NCBI GenBank assembly: GCA_045636065.1
Contig: JAZTWW010000059.1
Location: forward strand, 1 to 43,843
Source of the DNA: RGIG5050 sp045636065
GTDB lineage: Bacteria; Verrucomicrobiota; Kiritimatiellia; RFP12; UBA1067
Length of the DNA stretch: 43,843 bases
Direction: 5' to 3'
Shown: positions 41,774 to 43,843 of the stretch, piece after piece
Layout: each line of letters begins with the position of its first letter
How positions within the stretch are numbered: the stretch's first letter is position 1
Translations under genes and position numbers: made by a program
The notes under the pieces: model-generated
What the model was told of the DNA's origin: nothing
Seen by the model: the letters and a program-made list of their open reading frames with translations, nothing else
Databases searched by the model: none

Positions 41774-42786
41774 CCGCGCTTCCTCGCTCCCGCAAAGCGG
41801 CCCTTCGAAAGCGATGCCGCAGCGAGAATGAACACTATTGCCGGGATGAGGAAATATCCAAACCTCTCGGTGGCGCGCATCTCCTCGCCTGCCGCCTGCT
41901 CCTTGGCCGCCACCTGCCTGAGAAAGCGCCTGTATATCGAGCCGAGGGTCGTCTCGGCCGTTCCCGCCGTCGCGAGAGGCACGTACTTGCCGCCGCTTTC
42001 AGCAGCGACGGCCTTAAGCGGAGCCTCCTCGAGCCTCGTCTTCACGTCCGCGTTCTTGTACTTCTGCACGCCCTTCCCGTCGGGTCCGGGGATCGTGCTG
42101 TCGTGCGACGGGTCGCCGAGGCCGACGGTGAAAATGGGGATTGAACGCGCCTTTGCGGCCCGTGCGGCTTTTACGGCGCCGTCGCGGAGATCGCCGCCGT
42201 CGGAGACGAGGATTATGGCGTTGTGGTCGTCGGCGGCGGGGTCGAGCGCCGCGAGGCTCGCGTATATCGCAGCTCCGATGTCGGTCTCGCCGCGCGCGGC
42301 GGATTCCGTGGTGATGCCTTCAAGGGCGTGGCGCAGGAAGCCGCGGTCGGACGTAAGCGGGCATACAAGCGCGCCGGTGTGCCGGAACGCGACGAGCGCG
42401 CATCTGTCGGAATCGAGCGAATCGAGGAGGTCCGCAATGTCTGCCTTGGCGCGCTCGAGGCGGTTGGGCCTCAAGTCGCCCGCGAGCATGGAGCGGCTTA
42501 CGTCGAGGGCGACGACGACGTTGCGGCTTTTAGTTTCGATCCTTTCGGCGCTTTCACCCCATTGCGGCCTGGCGGCGGCAAAGAGCGCAAGGGCAAGCCC
42601 GAGCGTCATCAGCGGCAGCTGGATGGCCGTGCCGCCGCGGTCATGCGGCATAAGCCTTGCCGATAGCGGCGGCGCGGCGATGGATGCCATTCTCCTTGAC
42701 GCGCAGTGCGCAAGATAGGCCCATGCAGCCGCGGCGAAAGGCAGCAGCGCAAGAAGCGCAAGCATCCATGGATATGCGAATTTCAT
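41770..42786 (-). CDS. BatA-like von Willebrand factor A membrane protein
   Basis: A 338-aa inner-membrane protein with two N-terminal membrane helices (about 5-25 and 55-72), a vWA domain with an intact MIDAS (DVSRSM, Asp95, Ser97, Ser99; ALVAFRHTGALV; IILVSDGGD) and one C-terminal helix (FLIPAIVFILAAASL). It resembles BatA/BatB of the aerotolerance/MoxR operons, but no MoxR ATPase or DUF58 gene is adjacent; the downstream genes are gspJ and gspK. Start ATG 42786 lies 7 nt after a TATAAT and has no SD. Confidence 0.88.
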   Translation of the reverse strand: MKFAYPWMLALLALLPFAAAAWAYLAHCASRRMASIAAPPLSARLMPHDRGGTAIQLPLMTLGLALALFAAARPQWGESAERIETKSRNVVVALDVSRSMLAGDLRPNRLERAKADIADLLDSLDSDRCALVAFRHTGALVCPLTSDRGFLRHALEGITTESAARGETDIGAAIYASLAALDPAADDHNAIILVSDGGDLRDGAVKAARAAKARSIPIFTVGLGDPSHDSTIPGPDGKGVQKYKNADVKTRLEEAPLKAVAAESGGKYVPLATAGTAETTLGSIYRRFLRQVAAKEQAAGEEMRATERFGYFLIPAIVFILAAASLSKGRFAGARKRG

Positions 42787-42793
42787 GGCGGAT

Positions 42794-42802
42794 ATTATAC
42801 CA
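42794..42802 (-). promoter_or_regulatory. extended -10 at the vWA start codon
   Basis: Minus strand TGG-TATAAT with TATAAT at 42799-42794; the only 7 nt before the ATG read ATCCGCC. A leaderless transcript is predicted. No strong -35 is seen. Confidence 0.72.
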
Positions 42803-42844
42803 TAATTTCGCAAGGGATTGAAGAGGTCATTTTACCCATTCCCG

Positions 42845-43552
42845 TCAATTTGCGTAGCCTGTGCCGCGGCATCCTGGGCATCGCCCGCCACCGCCGCAGG
42901 TGCCGCACCTCTTGCGCGGCTTGGTATTGATCGTTCCCTGCCCGTGGCAAGATTGGCATGTGCCGGTGCCGTGGCACCAGGAGTGGCGAACACGTGGTTT
43001 CACCTTGTTGGAAGCGGAGTTGCCGCTGTTCGCAGGCTGTGAACTTGTCGTGGGCGTATAGGACGAGCCGGACGAGTTCGACGCATTGGCCAGCCCCTCG
43101 GCACCGCCCGCCAGTGCGGCAAGGTATATCTCCAGTATCGGATCGCCCCACTTGTCGGCTTTTGCCTTGTCGAACGACTCCCACGGGTATGAAACGCTTT
43201 TGAACTGGTGGAAAGAGATGAACTCCGTCGTGCCGGTCAATATATCGGCGCATGCCGCCAATGTGCCGGCGGGGATGGTCCTCAGCAGGTCGAACGGCAG
43301 GACAAGCGGCCAGTAGTTCCCCATCCTTTTGCAATCGGCATATGTAAAACCGACAATGCTGTACGGAGATGTGACTATTCTGGCAAGGGCTAGCCCTTCC
43401 CTTTCCATTATTCCCGTCTCGTAATACGACTTCCTGACCTCGCACACATCGCCATCGCTGACGCAGCCTGAAAGAGCCGCCATAAGGCACAATGCCATGA
43501 AGAGTTTCGAAGCCGCACTGCGGTTTTTCACCATTATGCACCTGAAGTTCAT
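42845..43552 (-). CDS. lipoprotein with DnaJ-type zinc-finger C-terminus
   Basis: A 235-aa protein with a lipoprotein signal peptide (KLFMALCLMAALSGC). The middle contains LVLPFDLLRTIPAGTLAACADILTG, which resembles YceK/DUF-type lipoproteins only loosely. After a Ser/Asn/Thr-rich linker, the last 45 residues are four CxxCxGxG-like units: HSWCHGTG (His for the first Cys), CQSCHGQG, CGTCGGGG and CPGCRGTG, as in the DnaJ zinc-binding domain. Its function outside the cytoplasm is unknown. ATG 43552 follows AAGGGG; ATG 43534 is an alternative. It has its own promoter. Confidence 0.8.
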   Translation of the reverse strand: MNFRCIMVKNRSAASKLFMALCLMAALSGCVSDGDVCEVRKSYYETGIMEREGLALARIVTSPYSIVGFTYADCKRMGNYWPLVLPFDLLRTIPAGTLAACADILTGTTEFISFHQFKSVSYPWESFDKAKADKWGDPILEIYLAALAGGAEGLANASNSSGSSYTPTTSSQPANSGNSASNKVKPRVRHSWCHGTGTCQSCHGQGTINTKPRKRCGTCGGGGRCPGCRGTGYAN

Positions 43553-43600
43553 CGACGTACCCCTTTCTTGCGCAATTAACGACTGCCAAAGGATTTTGAT

Positions 43601-43629
43601 ATTATAGCACTAATTCGATTTTCACTCAA
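43601..43629 (-). promoter_or_regulatory. promoter of the DnaJ-type zinc-finger lipoprotein gene
   Basis: Minus strand: TTGAGT (43629-43624), 17-bp spacer, TGC-TATAAT (43606-43601). Leader about 40 nt. Confidence 0.78.
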
Positions 43630-43843
43630 TCAGATAGTTGCGTGTCGCGCTCCGCAAGTGGCGACAGCCGCTTGGGATGCGAAATGGATGGAGGCGCAGT
43701 TTGGGGAAGCACGCTGCGCAATGCTCCTCGTCCGTGACCCTCACCTCCGGTTGTTTTTCGCGCTCCCATCCCTGAAGGATCCGCCTACGCCAAGGCTACG
43801 GTGGACAATGCGATTGGGTCGCGCGAAAACAATCCTCGGTGTT
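43630..43843. other. edge region with no assignable gene
   Basis: No start-to-stop gene is seen. On the minus strand one frame is open from the window edge to a TGA near 43738 (ending SFRDGSAKNNRR), and a second frame of about 58 codons ends in TGA next to the promoter region. Neither has a start or recognised motif. They may be the tail of a gene outside the window or a decayed one. Confidence 0.3.

Overview
This window is a GC-rich bacterial chromosome segment packed almost entirely with housekeeping genes. All but two of the protein genes lie on the minus strand. The gene mix includes GlnRS, a LA_2272-type surface-repeat protein, GspJ/GspK pseudopilins next to a BatA-like vWA protein, an exported protein of a type common in Verrucomicrobiota, an anaerobic indolepyruvate ferredoxin oxidoreductase and an MFS-PlsC fusion. 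Together these suggest an anaerobic, diderm PVC bacterium, perhaps Kiritimatiellae or Lentisphaerae in Verrucomicrobiota. That placement is an inference from gene content, not proven. I see no CRISPR array, insertion sequence, prophage or rRNA.

Layout from left to right. 1-429 is a gene-poor stretch with a perfect 20-bp palindrome. 430-3230 is lysS-mnmE (minus), followed by a small plus-strand lipoprotein gene with a consensus promoter. 3873-11008 reads, in minus-strand order, LA_2272-like protein, glnS, processive glycosyltransferase, tex, rRNA methyltransferase. 11039-18704 is one long minus operon: membrane coiled-coil protein, NYN nuclease-like protein with zinc ribbon, membrane TPR-like protein, FolB-like protein, a MurU-AmgK-like fusion for cell-wall sugar recycling, a large unrecognised 719-aa protein, and a UbiE-type methyltransferase. 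18797-21526 holds a divergent pair: the MFS-PlsC fusion and rsmE. 21515-25735 holds a secreted protein and the operon nadB - acyl carrier protein - FGE-like lipoprotein - polyprenyl synthase. 25777-32490 is iorA-iorB-paaK-ACT-aspartokinase-lipoprotein-trmJ, which links aromatic 2-oxoacid/aryl-CoA chemistry to amino-acid metabolism. 32588-37155 is tRNA-Asn, a terminator, valS and an acyl-CoA ligase gene. 37247-42786 is vWA-gspJ-gspK-recN-ispA. 42845-43552 is a lipoprotein with a DnaJ-type zinc finger.

Genes within operons are tightly coupled: at least eleven junctions overlap by 1-4 bases (ATGA, GTGA or TGATG). Intergenic spaces are short and AT-rich and carry recognisable sigma70-type promoters, usually TTGNNN-N17/18-TATAAT, often with an extended TGg before the -10.

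The most striking pattern is promoter placement. In five genes (3476 lipoprotein, rsmE, 22219 secreted protein, nadB, vWA) the -10 box ends only 7-13 nt before the start codon, with no Shine-Dalgarno sequence. These mRNAs should be leaderless or nearly so. In the same window other genes have normal leaders with strong SD sequences. Other points for follow-up are the MurU-AmgK fusion with a histidine-rich tail, the coupled unknown 719-aa protein, an acyl carrier protein with Cys in place of Asp before the carrier Ser, and the DnaJ-type zinc finger on a lipoprotein.
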